Program-made: the position numbers and the translations under genes
Part shown: positions 8,733 to 18,512 of the stretch, one piece after another
Layout: the number at the start of each line of letters is the position of its first letter
Numbering within the stretch: position 1 is the first letter of the stretch
From: an uncultured Methylobacillus sp.
Lineage (GTDB): Bacteria > Pseudomonadota > Gammaproteobacteria > Burkholderiales > Methylophilaceae
Length of the DNA stretch: 64,000 nt
Assembly (NCBI GenBank): GCA_946478865.1
Contig: CAMLDO010000005.1
Span: 1-64,000 of the forward strand
Direction: 5' to 3'
The notes under the pieces: generated by a model
Database searches by the model: none
Seen by the model: only the letters and a program-made list of their open reading frames with translations
What the model was told of the DNA's origin: nothing

Positions 8733-9695
8733 ATGATGGAAAGCGTAGCTCAGGGCTGGATGTGGGGTGCCTTCGTCGCCTTCGTCATCGCGATGCTGGT
8801 GCTGGACATGTTCGCCCTGGGCGGCAACAAGCCGCGCAAGGTGAGCGTCAAGGAGGCGGGGCTGTGGTCGCTCGGCTGGTTCTCGCTCGCGATGCTGTTC
8901 AATGCGTTGCTGTGGTGGTATCTGGACGGCAGCATGGGGCGCGAGATCGCCAACACCAAGGCGATGGAGTTTTTCACCGGCTACTTGATCGAGAAATCGC
9001 TGTCGGTCGATAACCTGTTCGTGTTCCTCATGCTGTTCGGCTTCTTTGCCGTGCCGCCGGAATACCAGCGTCGCGTACTGCTTTACGGCGTGCTGGGGGC
9101 GATCGTGCTGCGCGCGATCATGATCCTGGCCGGCGTGTGGCTGGTGAGTCAGTTCTCGTGGATTCTCTACCTGTTCGGCGCTTTCCTGGTGTTCACCGGC
9201 ATCAAGATGATCCTGTTCGCCGAGCACAAGCCCGATCTCGCGAACAATCCGATCCTGAAATGGATGCGCGGCCATCTGCGCATGACGGACGAATATCACG
9301 GCGAGTATTTCACCACGGTCAAGAACGGCCTGCGCTACTTCACGCCGCTGTTCGCGGTGCTGGTGATGGTAGAACTCACCGACGTCATCTTCGCGGTGGA
9401 TTCGATTCCCGCGATTTTCGCGGTGACGACCGATCCGTTCATCGTGTTCACCTCGAACATTTTTGCGATTCTCGGCCTGCGCGCGCTGTACTTCCTGCTC
9501 GCCGACATGGCGGACCGATTCCACCTGCTCAAATACGGTGTGGCGGTGGTGTTGGTGTTCGTCGGCATCAAGCTGCTGATCGCGAACTGGTTCCATGTAC
9601 CGGTGCTGCTGTCGCTGTTATTTGTGGCGGTGATACTTGCGATTTCTGTCGTTGTCAGCCTGCTAGTCACAAGGACTAAGGAAGTTGAAACCTAA
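8733..9695 (+). CDS. TerC/Alx-family integral membrane protein
   Basis: 320-aa polytopic protein of the TerC family (Alx-type), predicted to span the membrane about nine times. Characteristic acidic intramembrane motifs are present: EKSLSVDNLFVFLMLFGFF around residue 90 and ELTDVIFAVDSIPAIFAV around residue 215. Family members act in metal (manganese) export or metallation of secreted enzymes; which applies here cannot be read from sequence. The start at 8733 lies 4 bp after the htpX stop; a second ATG immediately follows and could be used instead. No tellurium-resistance genes are nearby. Confidence 0.93.
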   Translation: MMESVAQGWMWGAFVAFVIAMLVLDMFALGGNKPRKVSVKEAGLWSLGWFSLAMLFNALLWWYLDGSMGREIANTKAMEFFTGYLIEKSLSVDNLFVFLMLFGFFAVPPEYQRRVLLYGVLGAIVLRAIMILAGVWLVSQFSWILYLFGAFLVFTGIKMILFAEHKPDLANNPILKWMRGHLRMTDEYHGEYFTTVKNGLRYFTPLFAVLVMVELTDVIFAVDSIPAIFAVTTDPFIVFTSNIFAILGLRALYFLLADMADRFHLLKYGVAVVLVFVGIKLLIANWFHVPVLLSLLFVAVILAISVVVSLLVTRTKEVET

Positions 9696-9701
9696 ATCCC
9701 T

Positions 9702-9707
9702 TATAAT
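9702..9707 (+). promoter_or_regulatory. Candidate -10 box upstream of ppa
   Basis: A perfect TATAAT at 9702-9707 lies just after the TerC stop and about 30 bp before the ppa start codon. No good -35 hexamer is seen at 16-18 bp upstream, so this is only a partial promoter match. The SD AAGGA follows at 9724-9728. Confidence 0.4.
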
Positions 9708-9738
9708 TACGGACTTTTTGGTTAAGGACTGACTCGAA

Positions 9739-10287
9739 ATGGCATTCACCAATGTGCCGACCGGCAAGGACATCCCCAACGATTTCAACGTCATCATTGA
9801 AATCCCGATGCAGGGCGATCCGGTCAAGTATGAAGTGGACAAGGAAACCGGCGCGATCTTCGTAGACCGCTTCATGGGCACTTCCATGCAGTATCCGTGC
9901 AACTACGGCTACATTCCGCATACGCTCTCTGAAGACGGGGACCCGGTCGATGTGCTGGTGATTACTCCCGTGCCGCTTATCCCCGGCGTGGTGGTACGCT
10001 GCCGTCCGCTCGGCATGTTGAAGATGACCGACGAAGCCGGTCCCGACGCCAAGGTGCTGGCCGTGCCCGTGGACAAGGTGTGCGGCCTGTACAGCCATTT
10101 CAAGGATTACAACGACGTTTCCGCATGGCGTCTGACCATGATTTGCCACTTCTTCGAGCACTACAAGGATCTCGACAAGGGCAAGTGGGTCAAGGTCGAT
10201 GGCTGGGAAGGCATCGACGCCGCGCGTCAGGAAATCCTGGCTGGTGTCGAGCGCTACAACAGCGCCGAGGACAAGCCGGCGTTCTGA
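9739..10287 (+). CDS. ppa: Soluble inorganic pyrophosphatase
   Basis: 182-aa family I pyrophosphatase that hydrolyses PPi to two phosphates in the cytoplasm. The active-site signature DGDPVDVLV (metal-binding aspartates) is present around residues 67-75, with YGYIPHT before it and KDYNDVSAW near residue 117. The length is slightly above E. coli Ppa. It has its own terminator (10303-10330) and stands directly before PPi-phosphofructokinase and H+-pyrophosphatase, so three PPi-handling enzymes are clustered. Confidence 0.97.
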   Translation: MAFTNVPTGKDIPNDFNVIIEIPMQGDPVKYEVDKETGAIFVDRFMGTSMQYPCNYGYIPHTLSEDGDPVDVLVITPVPLIPGVVVRCRPLGMLKMTDEAGPDAKVLAVPVDKVCGLYSHFKDYNDVSAWRLTMICHFFEHYKDLDKGKWVKVDGWEGIDAARQEILAGVERYNSAEDKPAF

Positions 10288-10302
10288 TTGCAATCCGCTG
10301 CC

Positions 10303-10330
10303 AAACGCCCGGCCTGTGCCGGGCGTTTTG
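10303..10330 (+). terminator. Intrinsic terminator after ppa
   Basis: 11-bp perfect stem (10303-10313 with 10318-10328), 4-nt loop, GC-rich core, then GTTTTGTTTTG. A strong rho-independent terminator. Confidence 0.9.
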
Positions 10331-10380
10331 TTTTGTGCCCTTTATTCCGCTTCCCTGCTTTTTGCGTTAAGCTTTGACGA

Positions 10381-10403
10381 CGCCTTGCCGTCATTGCAAG
10401 GCG
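10381..10403 (+). other. Hairpin in the pfp leader region
   Basis: Perfect 8-bp arms CGCCTTGC (10381-10388) and GCAAGGCG (10396-10403) with a 7-nt loop, about 90 bp before the pfp start and without a T-run. It may be an operator or a leader structure; nothing else is recognised in this gap. Confidence 0.35.
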
Positions 10404-10493
10404 GACGTTTCCTGCAACACCCAAGCGGTTTCGACGCTCCCTCATGGATCTGCGCGGGAGTTGTTCAATGCGCACGGAGGAGTAGGGCTGTAA

Positions 10494-11753
10494 ATGTCGA
10501 AGAAAATCAAAAACGCGTTTTACGCGCAATCCGGCGGCGTGACGGCCGTCATCAATGCGTCCGCTTGCGGCGTCATCGAAACCGCACGCAAGCATCCGGA
10601 CAAGATCGGCAAGGTATTCGCGGGCCGCAACGGCATCATAGGCGCGCTGACCGAAGACCTCATCGATACCAGCAAGGAGTCCGACGAGGCCATCGCCGCA
10701 CTGCGCTATACGCCTTCCGGTGCATTCGGCTCCTGCCGCTACAAGCTCAAAAGTCTCGACGCCAACCGCCGCGAATACGAGCGCCTCATCGAGGTATTCA
10801 AGGCGCACGACATCGGCTATTTCTTCTACAACGGCGGCGGCGATTCGGCCGATACCTGCTACAAGATTTCCCAGCTTTCGGAAAGCATGGGCTACCCCAT
10901 CCAGGCGATCCATGTCCCCAAGACCGTGGACAATGACTTGCCTGTCACCGACAACTGCCCCGGTTTCGGCTCGGTGGCCAAGTACATCGCGATCTCCACG
11001 CTGGAAGCGAGCTTCGACGTGCGTTCCATGTGCAAGACCTCGACCAAGATTTTCGTGATCGAGGTGATGGGGCGTCATGCCGGCTGGATCGCGGCAGCGG
11101 GCGGATTGGTGGAAGACTACGGCTTTCCGGTAGTGATCCTGTTCCCGGAGGTCGAGTTCGACCCTGAGAAATTCCTCGCTCAGGTGGACAAGAAGGTCAA
11201 AAAGCACGGTCACTGCACGGTGGTGGTGTCCGAAGGTTGTCATTATCCCGACGGCAAGTTCATCGCCGAGCAGGGCATCAAGGACGTGTTCGGGCATGCT
11301 CAGCTGGGCGGCGCCGCACCGGTGGTGGCCAACATGATCAAAGAGACGCTGGGGCATCGTTATCACTGGGCCGTGGCCGATTACCTGCAGCGTGCTGCAC
11401 GCCATATCGCGTCCAGAACTGACGTGAAGCAGGCCTACGAGTTGGGCAAGGCTGCGGTCGATCTCGCGCTCAAGGGCAAGAATTCGGTGATGCCGGCCAT
11501 CATCCGCACCTCGGATGCGCCTTACAAGTATCGCATCGGCCATGCCGAGCTCAAGGATGTCGCGAATGTCGAGAAGTTCATGCCGCTCGACTTCATCAGC
11601 AAGGACGGCTTCGGCATTACCGAGCAGTGCAAACGCTACTTGCGGCCGCTCATCGCGGGCGAGGATTACCCCAAGTACGAGAGCGGTTTGCCGGTCTACG
11701 TGACGCTCAAGAACGTCGCCGTGCAACGGCGGCTGCCGGAATTCAGCTTGTAA
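10494..11753 (+). CDS. pfp: PPi-dependent 6-phosphofructokinase
   Basis: 419-aa phosphofructokinase using pyrophosphate instead of ATP, reversible between fructose 6-phosphate and fructose 1,6-bisphosphate. Visible motifs are the N-terminal QSGGVTAVINAS, the GGGDSADT phosphoryl-donor site near residue 112, the catalytic PKTVDND around residue 143, and MGRHAGW near residue 190. The length exceeds classical ATP-PFK (about 320 aa) and fits the PPi-dependent group. In Calvin-cycle and methylotroph bacteria this enzyme also acts on sedoheptulose phosphates (family knowledge). The SD GGAGGAG precedes the ATG by about 11 bp. Confidence 0.93.
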   Translation: MSKKIKNAFYAQSGGVTAVINASACGVIETARKHPDKIGKVFAGRNGIIGALTEDLIDTSKESDEAIAALRYTPSGAFGSCRYKLKSLDANRREYERLIEVFKAHDIGYFFYNGGGDSADTCYKISQLSESMGYPIQAIHVPKTVDNDLPVTDNCPGFGSVAKYIAISTLEASFDVRSMCKTSTKIFVIEVMGRHAGWIAAAGGLVEDYGFPVVILFPEVEFDPEKFLAQVDKKVKKHGHCTVVVSEGCHYPDGKFIAEQGIKDVFGHAQLGGAAPVVANMIKETLGHRYHWAVADYLQRAARHIASRTDVKQAYELGKAAVDLALKGKNSVMPAIIRTSDAPYKYRIGHAELKDVANVEKFMPLDFISKDGFGITEQCKRYLRPLIAGEDYPKYESGLPVYVTLKNVAVQRRLPEFSL

Positions 11754-11762
11754 GTGCACTAC

Positions 11763-11784
11763 CGCCGTCCTTGGACGGCGTTTT
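11763..11784 (+). terminator. Intrinsic terminator after pfp
   Basis: Stem CGCCGTCC (11763-11770) with GGACGGCG (11773-11780), followed by TTTT. It starts 10 bp after the pfp stop. Confidence 0.85.
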
Positions 11785-11878
11785 CGTATCGATAGGAGAA
11801 AGGTAGTTGTCGTGATCTAGAAGAAGGGCCCTGGCTGACCCATAGAATCGGCCTTGTCATCGAAGGAGGGGATGTTTG

Positions 11879-13903
11879 ATGTCGGAAAGTATCGTGTTTG
11901 CTTTGGCATGTGCTGTACTCGCAATCATCTACGGCGGCGTGACGATCATGTGGGTACTGGCGCGACCTGCGGGGAATGCGCGCATGGTGGAAATCGCTTC
12001 CGCCATTCAGGAGGGCGCCTCCGCCTACCTCAACCGGCAATACGGCACCATCGGTCTGGTCGGGCTGCTGCTGTTCGCCATCATCTGGGTGGCTCTGGGC
12101 AGTCTCACGGCGATCGGTTTCGCGGTCGGAGCGGTGCTTTCCGCGGCGGCCGGTTACATCGGCATGAACATCTCGGTGCGTTCCAACCTGCGTACGGCGG
12201 AAGCCGCGCATGGCGGCATCAACGCCGCGCTCAACGTCGCTTTCCGCGGCGGGGCGATCACCGGCATGCTGGTGGTGGGGCTGGGCTTGCTGGGCGTGGC
12301 CGGCTACTACGTTTTCCTGACCATGATCACGCCCGAGGGCGAAGCGGTAAATACCGGTCCGCTGGTGGGGCTGGCATTCGGCAGCTCGCTGATTTCCATC
12401 TTCGCGCGTCTCGGCGGCGGCATCTTTACCAAAGGCGCTGACGTGGGCGCCGACCTGGTGGGCAAGGTCGAGGCCGGCATTCCCGAGGACGACCCGCGCA
12501 ACCCGGCGGTGATCGCGGACAACGTGGGCGACAACGTCGGCGACTGCGCGGGCATGGCGGCCGACCTGTTCGAGACTTACGCCGTGACCATTATCGCGAC
12601 CATGCTGCTGGGCGCGCTGCTCATGCCGGGTTCGGAGAACGCGCTGACCTATCCGCTGGTGCTGGGCGGCATTTCCATCGTGGCTTCCATCGCGGGCACT
12701 TTCTTCGTCAAGGCGCGCGAGGGCGGCAAGATCATGAACGCGTTGTACCGCGGCCTCATCGTTTCCGGAGTGCTTTCGGCCATCGCGTTCTATCCGGTCA
12801 CCAACTGGATGATGGCGGACAGCGGTCTCGAATACTCCGCGATGGACATCTACCTCACCACGCTCATCGGTCTCGCCGTGACGGCCGCCATGGTGGTGAT
12901 CACCGAGTACTACACCGCGACCGAATATGGTCCGGTGCGCCATGTCGCAGGCTCGTCCACCACCGGTCATGCGACTAACATCATCGCCGGTATCGGCATT
13001 TCGATGAAGGCCACCGCTGCGCCGGTGCTGGTGATCTGCCTCGGTATCCTCGGTGCGCACTACCTCGCGGGCTTGTACGGTATTGCCATCGCCGCGACCG
13101 CGATGCTGTCGATGGCCGGTATCATCGTCGCGCTCGACGCTTACGGGCCGATTACCGACAACGCGGGCGGCATTGCGGAAATGGCGCACCTGCCCAAGGC
13201 GATCCGCGACATTACCGACCCGCTGGATGCCGTCGGCAACACCACCAAGGCGGTGACCAAGGGCTATGCCATCGGCTCTGCCGGCCTGGCCGCGCTGGTG
13301 CTGTTTGCCGACTTCACGCACGCCTTGAGCACACACGCGGGAGTCGATACCACCTTCGACCTGTCCAATCACATGGTGCTGGTCGGTCTCCTGATCGGCG
13401 GCATGATTCCCTACCTGTTCGGGGCGATGGCGATGGAAGCGGTAGGCCGCGCGGCTTCGTCCGTGGTGGTGGAGGTGCGCCGCCAGTTCAAGGAAATCCC
13501 GGGCATCATGGACCATACCGAGAAGCCGGATTACTCGCGTGCGGTGGATATGCTGACCAAGTCTGCCATCAAGGAAATGATCGTTCCCTCGCTGCTGCCG
13601 GTGCTGGCGCCTATCCTGGTCGGCTTGCTCCTCGGCCCGCAGGCATTGGGCGGCCTATTGATCGGCACGATCGTGACCGGCCTGTTCGTCGCGATTTCGA
13701 TGACCGTCGGCGGCGGTGCGTGGGACAACGCCAAGAAGCACATCGAGGACGGGCATCATGGCGGCAAGGGCTCGGAAGCGCACAAGGCGGCGGTGACCGG
13801 CGATACCGTGGGCGATCCCTACAAGGATACGGCCGGGCCGGCGATCAATCCGCTGATCAAGATCATCAATATCGTGGCGCTGCTCATCGTGGCCGTGATT
13901 TGA
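11879..13903 (+). CDS. hppA: K+-independent H+-translocating pyrophosphatase
   Basis: 674-aa membrane pyrophosphatase that couples PPi hydrolysis to proton pumping, or makes PPi in reverse. It has about 16 membrane helices. The catalytic region contains the acidic [35 protein letters not shown] motifs around residues 185-225. The [10 protein letters not shown] segment near residue 455 has Lys and Thr at the positions that define the K+-independent subclass. The ATG at 11879 follows a strong SD (GAAGGAGG) by 9 bp; an adjacent upstream TTG is unlikely. The gene is flanked by its own terminator. Confidence 0.96.
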   Translation: MSESIVFALACAVLAIIYGGVTIMWVLARPAGNARMVEIASAIQEGASAYLNRQYGTIGLVGLLLFAIIWVALGSLTAIGFAVGAVLSAAAGYIGMNISVRSNLRTAEAAHGGINAALNVAFRGGAITGMLVVGLGLLGVAGYYVFLTMITPEGEAVNTGPLVGLAFGSSLISIFARLGGGIFTKGADVGADLVGKVEAGIPEDDPRNPAVIADNVGDNVGDCAGMAADLFETYAVTIIATMLLGALLMPGSENALTYPLVLGGISIVASIAGTFFVKAREGGKIMNALYRGLIVSGVLSAIAFYPVTNWMMADSGLEYSAMDIYLTTLIGLAVTAAMVVITEYYTATEYGPVRHVAGSSTTGHATNIIAGIGISMKATAAPVLVICLGILGAHYLAGLYGIAIAATAMLSMAGIIVALDAYGPITDNAGGIAEMAHLPKAIRDITDPLDAVGNTTKAVTKGYAIGSAGLAALVLFADFTHALSTHAGVDTTFDLSNHMVLVGLLIGGMIPYLFGAMAMEAVGRAASSVVVEVRRQFKEIPGIMDHTEKPDYSRAVDMLTKSAIKEMIVPSLLPVLAPILVGLLLGPQALGGLLIGTIVTGLFVAISMTVGGGAWDNAKKHIEDGHHGGKGSEAHKAAVTGDTVGDPYKDTAGPAINPLIKIINIVALLIVAVI

Positions 13904-13918
13904 TGCAAATGTAAAAGG

Positions 13919-13958
13919 GGCCTGCCGCCAGCTTCGGCTGCGGCAGGCCTTTTCTTTT
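13919..13958 (+). terminator. Intrinsic terminator after hppA
   Basis: 10-bp stem GGCCTGCCGC (13919-13928) with GCGGCAGGCC (13940-13949), inner TTCG tetraloop, then TTTTCTTTT. Strong. Confidence 0.9.
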
Positions 13959-13996
13959 GATACGCGACAGGGAAGTCCGCGTTGAATTAGGCGTGC

Positions 13997-14392
13997 TTAG
14001 GCCTGTGGCACCATGTACACCAGTTCCCAGATGTGGCCGTCCAGGTCCTCGAATGCATGGCCGTACATAAAGCCATGGTCTTCCGGATCGCGCGGTATCG
14101 TCCCGCCGGCCGCGACGGCTTTTGCCACTAATTCGTCCACTTCAGTGCGGCTCTCGCACGAGAGGCACACCAGCACTTCGGTGCTGTGGCGCGCGTCGCA
14201 AATCTCCTTCTTGATAAAGCTCTGGAAAAACGACTCGACCAGCAGCATTACGAAAATATTTTCGCCGACGATCATGCAGGTCCCACTGTCATTGGTGAAT
14301 TTAGGGTCGAAGATAAAGCCGAGCTCGGTGAAAAAAGCAACGCTGCGCGGCAAGTCCTTCACCGGCAAATTCACGAATATCTGTCTGGCCAC
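13997..14392 (-). CDS. VOC-superfamily protein (glyoxalase/bleomycin-resistance fold)
   Basis: 131-aa single-domain vicinal-oxygen-chelate protein. The start is set at the GTG at 14392 because it follows a good SD (AAAGGAAG) and yields MARQIFVNLPVKDLPRSVAFF, the canonical VOC N-terminus; the longer upstream frame overlaps the next gene. The C-terminal HAFEDLDGHIWEL segment carries the usual metal-ligand glutamate region. The subgroup resembles the lactoylglutathione-lyase-like proteins with a FDPKFTND stretch. The substrate is unknown. It lies 14 bp downstream of a small coiled-coil membrane protein gene and is probably co-transcribed with it. Confidence 0.85.
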   Translation of the reverse strand: MARQIFVNLPVKDLPRSVAFFTELGFIFDPKFTNDSGTCMIVGENIFVMLLVESFFQSFIKKEICDARHSTEVLVCLSCESRTEVDELVAKAVAAGGTIPRDPEDHGFMYGHAFEDLDGHIWELVYMVPQA

Positions 14393-14406
14393 GGTGCTTC
14401 CTTTCG

Positions 14407-14742
14407 TTAGATTTTCACCAGCAAGGCAATCACGGACAGCACAATGGCCACGCCGGAAATGGTGATTGCGATGACGCACAGCTGGCGAATTTTCTGCAGT
14501 TCCTTCTCGATGCGTGCCGCGCCGGCGTCGATATCGGCGATGCCTTTCTGCAACTGCGATGCCAGCCCCTTGACCGCTTCGGTATTGCGCACGGCGGCTT
14601 CCTGCAGTTCCTGAATCTGCTGATGCACCACCTCCTGCGAACCGCCGGCCTCGGTGCGCATGGTAAAGGCGGGGACGGCCAGTGAAACGATTTGGGTGAC
14701 GTAAGGGAGCAGGGTTTTGAAAGCCGGGATCCAGGCGACCAT
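14407..14742 (-). CDS. Small coiled-coil membrane protein of unknown function
   Basis: 111-aa protein. A hydrophobic N-terminal stretch (about residues 8-27) is followed by a heptad-rich region (roughly 35-88, rich in Gln/Glu/Ala/Leu) likely to form a coiled coil, then a C-terminal transmembrane helix (about 90-110). I do not recognise a named family. It precedes the VOC gene by 14 bp on the same strand, and the two probably form one unit. Coding is supported by the clean frame, good spacing to the neighbour and the absence of a better ORF on the other strand. Confidence 0.65.
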   Translation of the reverse strand: MVAWIPAFKTLLPYVTQIVSLAVPAFTMRTEAGGSQEVVHQQIQELQEAAVRNTEAVKGLASQLQKGIADIDAGAARIEKELQKIRQLCVIAITISGVAIVLSVIALLVKI

Positions 14743-14828
14743 ATGAGCCTCGCTATTCTTGATGGATGAAGGACGCTAAGGAATGGATACCGGTTTGCGC
14801 CGCGAGTTCATCCATCATGGTCATCATC

Positions 14829-17800
14829 TCAATGTCCGCCCTTGTCCACGCCGAGTTCCATCTTGAGCGGAACTGCCTTGCTGCCGCTGGAAACCTTGTC
14901 GGTCTCCGCCAGCGTCACGCGTTCTGCCGCGAGGCCGCCCTTGCCGGTAAGGTAGCCGCGGATCGCCTCGCCCCGCGCTTTTGCCAGCGCCTGCAAGTCG
15001 CTGTCCGGCACCTTGGCGGCATCCTTCAGCTCCTTCAGCATGGTTTCATAGCGCGGCAGCTCTTCGGGCTTGGGCTTGCGGAAATAATCGCGTACCGCGT
15101 CCACCGCCTTGAGACTGCGCGACTCACCCTTCAGATCCTTGTGCAGGTTTTCCACCGCGGTCTGTACCTTGACGTTGTTGAGGTCCACCGGGCCGGGCTG
15201 CTCGCCCTCCTTGAGCGCAACCCCCATTTCCTTGAGGACCGCGCGGCGCGTAGCCTGTTCCTGCAACGCGGCCTTGTCGGCGACGGGATCGAACGCGGGC
15301 GTGATGCGCAGTACCAGCGCCGTTTTCTTTGCCATCGCATCCGCAAGCAGCTTGAGTTTCTCCTGTTCCGGCGGCAGCAGGCCGCTTTCGCCCGGATCGA
15401 AGGCAATGGCCTCGAGCTTTTCCGAATTGATGCCGAGCAGCTTGCCGAGCGCACGGAAAGGGGCGGTGGCGATTTTACTGATCACGTTGACGATAGCCTT
15501 CCACACGATCTTGCCGTAGCTGAATTGCGGGTCGTCGAGATTGCCGGAGATCGGCAGATCGAGATCGATGACGCCGTTGCTGTCTTCCAGCAGTGTGATC
15601 GCGAGGTCGAGCGGCAGGTCTACCGCGTCCTTGCTTTCCACACGCTCGCCCAGCTTGAGCGTATTGATGACGAATTTATTCTCGCCCGAGAGCTGACGGT
15701 TCTTGATCTTGTATTCCAGATCCACCGACATCTTGCCGGAATCGATCTTGCGGCCGGCGAACTTGCCGGAATAGGGCGTCAAGCGATTCATTTCAAGGTT
15801 GCGGAAGGCGACCTTGAGATCGGTGTTCTCGGTGGCGCGGAAGGGCTGCAGCGCCCCGCGCACGCGGGCCGAGCCGTAGTCGTCCACCTTGCCGTCCAGT
15901 TCCACTTGCGCCGCGCTGTCGGGGTCGGTCGAGAGGCCATTGATGACGCCGGAAAGCGTGTGCACATGCGTGCCGAATTGCGGCACCAGCGACAGGTCCG
16001 CGAATTCGAGATCGGCATCGGCGATGCTGAGGCGATTCACGCTGACGGGGAAAGGTTCGCTCTTTTCGGTACTGCCGGCTGTGGGTGCGGGCTGGGTAGT
16101 GCTGGTGGCGGCCGGGCGCAGCATGCGCTGCACGTTCATGGTTCGGTCCTCGAAAATGATGAGGCTGCCGATGGGATGCTCTATCCGCAGCTCGTCCATG
16201 TGCACGCGATTGGGCGCGAGGCCGAGCTGCAGCGAATTGGTGGATACGGATTTCCAGCGCAGGAAGGAACGATTATCTGCCTCCTCCGTGATTTCGAGGT
16301 TTTGTACCGCAAAGCCGCCATTGAATTGGCCGGAGAACGTTTTTGCCGGCTTGAGCGATAGCTTGCCGTGTGCTGCCGCCTCGCCGCCGGTCAGCTTGAG
16401 CAGCGTCGGGCGGTTGAGGTAGGGCGAGAACGGCGCGAGCGGCAGGCCTTCCAGCTTGAGGTTGAGGTCGCCCTTGAGCGGTGCGAGTGAGAGTTTGCCG
16501 TCCGCGTTGAAACGCCCGCCTTGCTTGATCTTGAAGCCGGCCTTGATGGGGATGGGTTTGGCGAGGTCGAGCGAGGTATTGCGCAACTCGACCAGGCCGT
16601 TCTGGATATCCAGTGCAATCGGCGCGCCCTGGCTTTTGTCCTCGACATGCACGGTCGCGTTTTCCAGACGTAGTGCGTCCAGCCCGACATTCCAGACGGG
16701 CGCTGGCGTAGCCGATGTCGGCGCCGGGGCGGGCGAGGCCTGTACCGGGACGGTTTCGAGGATCGCGAGCCAGTTGACGGCTTTCTGCGCATCGATAGTC
16801 ACGCTGGTTTCGAGGCCGGAAAGAGTGATGGCCGGCAATTTCACTGTGTGATCTTCGAGTGTGACCGTGCCCTGGGCGATCTTGATGTCGGCGAGGCGCG
16901 CGACCGGTTGCGGGGAGAGGGGGGAGTGCAGCGCGAGCTTGCCGAAGCCGGCTTCGATGCCGTCCACCGCAATGCCCTTGCCCTCGTCGCGCACGGCGAG
17001 TGCGAGATCCATGTTGTCCACGCCGAGGCGTAGCGGTTTGACGAAGGTACGGTCCTCGAATTCCGCCTTCCACTGCTGCAATCGGATGCTGCCGATGTTG
17101 AAGCGGAAGGGCGTCGCCGATGGCTCTGTTTCCGCCTTTGCTTCCACCGGGGCCGGGGGAATGTCTGGTCCCACGCTTTGCCAGTCGATTACGCCATCCT
17201 TGCCGCGCAAAGCGGAAATCTCACCTTGCTCCAGCAGGATCTGTGCAATATCCAGTTGATTGTCCGCAGCGGCATAAGCGATGTCGGAGACATTCAATCG
17301 GTGTAATGCGAACAAGTGCTGGCCTTGCTGCGTCAGTGCGAGCTTGTCGGCTTGCAGCTGCAGCCCCTGCACGTGGATGCGCCCGCCCTCATGCAGCGCG
17401 AGGTCGAGCTGGGGCAGCGTCGCGTTGGCCTGTTCCAGCGACACCTGGGTTTGCGGATTGAGCTGTGCGGCAAGGTGCGACAGGGTGAGCGCAACCTGGC
17501 TGAGAAGCGCTTGCGGCTTGGGCTCGGGCTGGTTGGGCACGTTTACCATCGCGAAGTCGTAATGCAGGGTGGCGCCGAGTTCGCCCGCGGTGACGCTGAC
17601 CGGAAGCGTTTCCTTGCGTATGGCCTGGGCCAGCTTGGTGAGCTTGAGCCCGTTCAGCTGGATTTCGCCAGCCGACGAGACCGGATTCGCGCCGAACGTG
17701 CCTTTCCAGCGCAAAGTAGCGCCCTGGTCGGGCATGCGGGCGGCAATCAGGTAATCGCCGCGGTCTTGCGGCAGCGTGGAAAAACCGTCCAGTTCCAGCG

Positions 17801-18374
17801 CGAGCGGAGAGAGTTCGGTCACGAACGGAGTGGCGCGGTTGCGCTCTGCATAATGCAGGCTGCCTTGCTCGATGAGGATATGGTCGAGCAGCACGCGCGG
17901 AATGGTGCCGTCGTCCGGCTCCTTGTCTTCGTTGAGCTTGGCGATGAGTTCGGCCCAGTTGAGCTTGCCGTCGCTGCCGATTTCCAGATGGGCGCTGGGT
18001 TTGGTCAGCCGGATATCGCGTAAATGCCAGGCGCGGCGGAACAGGCCGCCCGCTTCCAGATCCACATGCAATTTGCCGAGCCCGGCGAGCGGCTGGCCGT
18101 CGCGGCGGGTGAGGCGCAGGTTGTCCACGGTCAGGATCAGGCGCAGCGGATCGAACTCCACGCGCTCAACCGTGAGCCGGCTCGCGAGTTTGTTTTCCGC
18201 AAACCAGGGCAGCAGCTTTTTGGCGAGCGGGTCGACCGCGAAATAGCCGATGGCGAGATAGAGGGCCAGCAGTCCGGCAATGCTGCCGATGACCCAGCGA
18301 AACGGGCGTCCGGTCAGGACATGTTTGAAGCCGGCCATCATGCGGGCAGGGCGCAAGTGCGCGGAAAAAGACAA
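14829..18374 (-). CDS. AsmA-like DUF748 envelope protein
   Basis: 1181-aa protein with an N-terminal transmembrane anchor (around residues 28-47) and a very long periplasmic region of repeated beta-strand segments typical of DUF748/AsmA-like proteins. The C-terminal third has conserved DUF748 features such as LDLPISGNLDDPQFSYGKIVWKAI-type strands and a charged, helical tail. AsmA-like proteins are thought to bridge inner and outer membranes and move phospholipid (family inference). It stands alone on the minus strand. Several long antisense ORFs on the plus strand across it are codon-bias shadows. An alternative start 11 codons downstream is possible. Confidence 0.9.
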   Translation of the reverse strand: MSFSAHLRPARMMAGFKHVLTGRPFRWVIGSIAGLLALYLAIGYFAVDPLAKKLLPWFAENKLASRLTVERVEFDPLRLILTVDNLRLTRRDGQPLAGLGKLHVDLEAGGLFRRAWHLRDIRLTKPSAHLEIGSDGKLNWAELIAKLNEDKEPDDGTIPRVLLDHILIEQGSLHYAERNRATPFVTELSPLALELDGFSTLPQDRGDYLIAARMPDQGATLRWKGTFGANPVSSAGEIQLNGLKLTKLAQAIRKETLPVSVTAGELGATLHYDFAMVNVPNQPEPKPQALLSQVALTLSHLAAQLNPQTQVSLEQANATLPQLDLALHEGGRIHVQGLQLQADKLALTQQGQHLFALHRLNVSDIAYAAADNQLDIAQILLEQGEISALRGKDGVIDWQSVGPDIPPAPVEAKAETEPSATPFRFNIGSIRLQQWKAEFEDRTFVKPLRLGVDNMDLALAVRDEGKGIAVDGIEAGFGKLALHSPLSPQPVARLADIKIAQGTVTLEDHTVKLPAITLSGLETSVTIDAQKAVNWLAILETVPVQASPAPAPTSATPAPVWNVGLDALRLENATVHVEDKSQGAPIALDIQNGLVELRNTSLDLAKPIPIKAGFKIKQGGRFNADGKLSLAPLKGDLNLKLEGLPLAPFSPYLNRPTLLKLTGGEAAAHGKLSLKPAKTFSGQFNGGFAVQNLEITEEADNRSFLRWKSVSTNSLQLGLAPNRVHMDELRIEHPIGSLIIFEDRTMNVQRMLRPAATSTTQPAPTAGSTEKSEPFPVSVNRLSIADADLEFADLSLVPQFGTHVHTLSGVINGLSTDPDSAAQVELDGKVDDYGSARVRGALQPFRATENTDLKVAFRNLEMNRLTPYSGKFAGRKIDSGKMSVDLEYKIKNRQLSGENKFVINTLKLGERVESKDAVDLPLDLAITLLEDSNGVIDLDLPISGNLDDPQFSYGKIVWKAIVNVISKIATAPFRALGKLLGINSEKLEAIAFDPGESGLLPPEQEKLKLLADAMAKKTALVLRITPAFDPVADKAALQEQATRRAVLKEMGVALKEGEQPGPVDLNNVKVQTAVENLHKDLKGESRSLKAVDAVRDYFRKPKPEELPRYETMLKELKDAAKVPDSDLQALAKARGEAIRGYLTGKGGLAAERVTLAETDKVSSGSKAVPLKMELGVDKGGH

Positions 18375-18512
18375 CCGGCCGAGCAGACCGAAGAGTAAAG
18401 GGTAGGCATGAGACTGTTTTTGTTGGGAGTGACAGGTAAAGAATTACCTATCGCTCGCTTTGATGCAATACCCAGATTGAGATATTGCGTTGTATGCAGG
18501 GATAAAACCGGA

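Noticed and set aside
14801..14828. GG-N10-GC sigma-54-like match near 14783-14797 on the plus strand
   Set aside because: Only GG, TTTGC and spacing match, and no plus-strand gene follows; expected by chance.
14766..16361. 531-codon plus-strand ORF across the DUF748 gene
   Set aside because: It is antisense to a well-supported 1181-aa gene; the composition (His/Arg/Ala-rich) and lack of any domain mark it as a GC-bias shadow.
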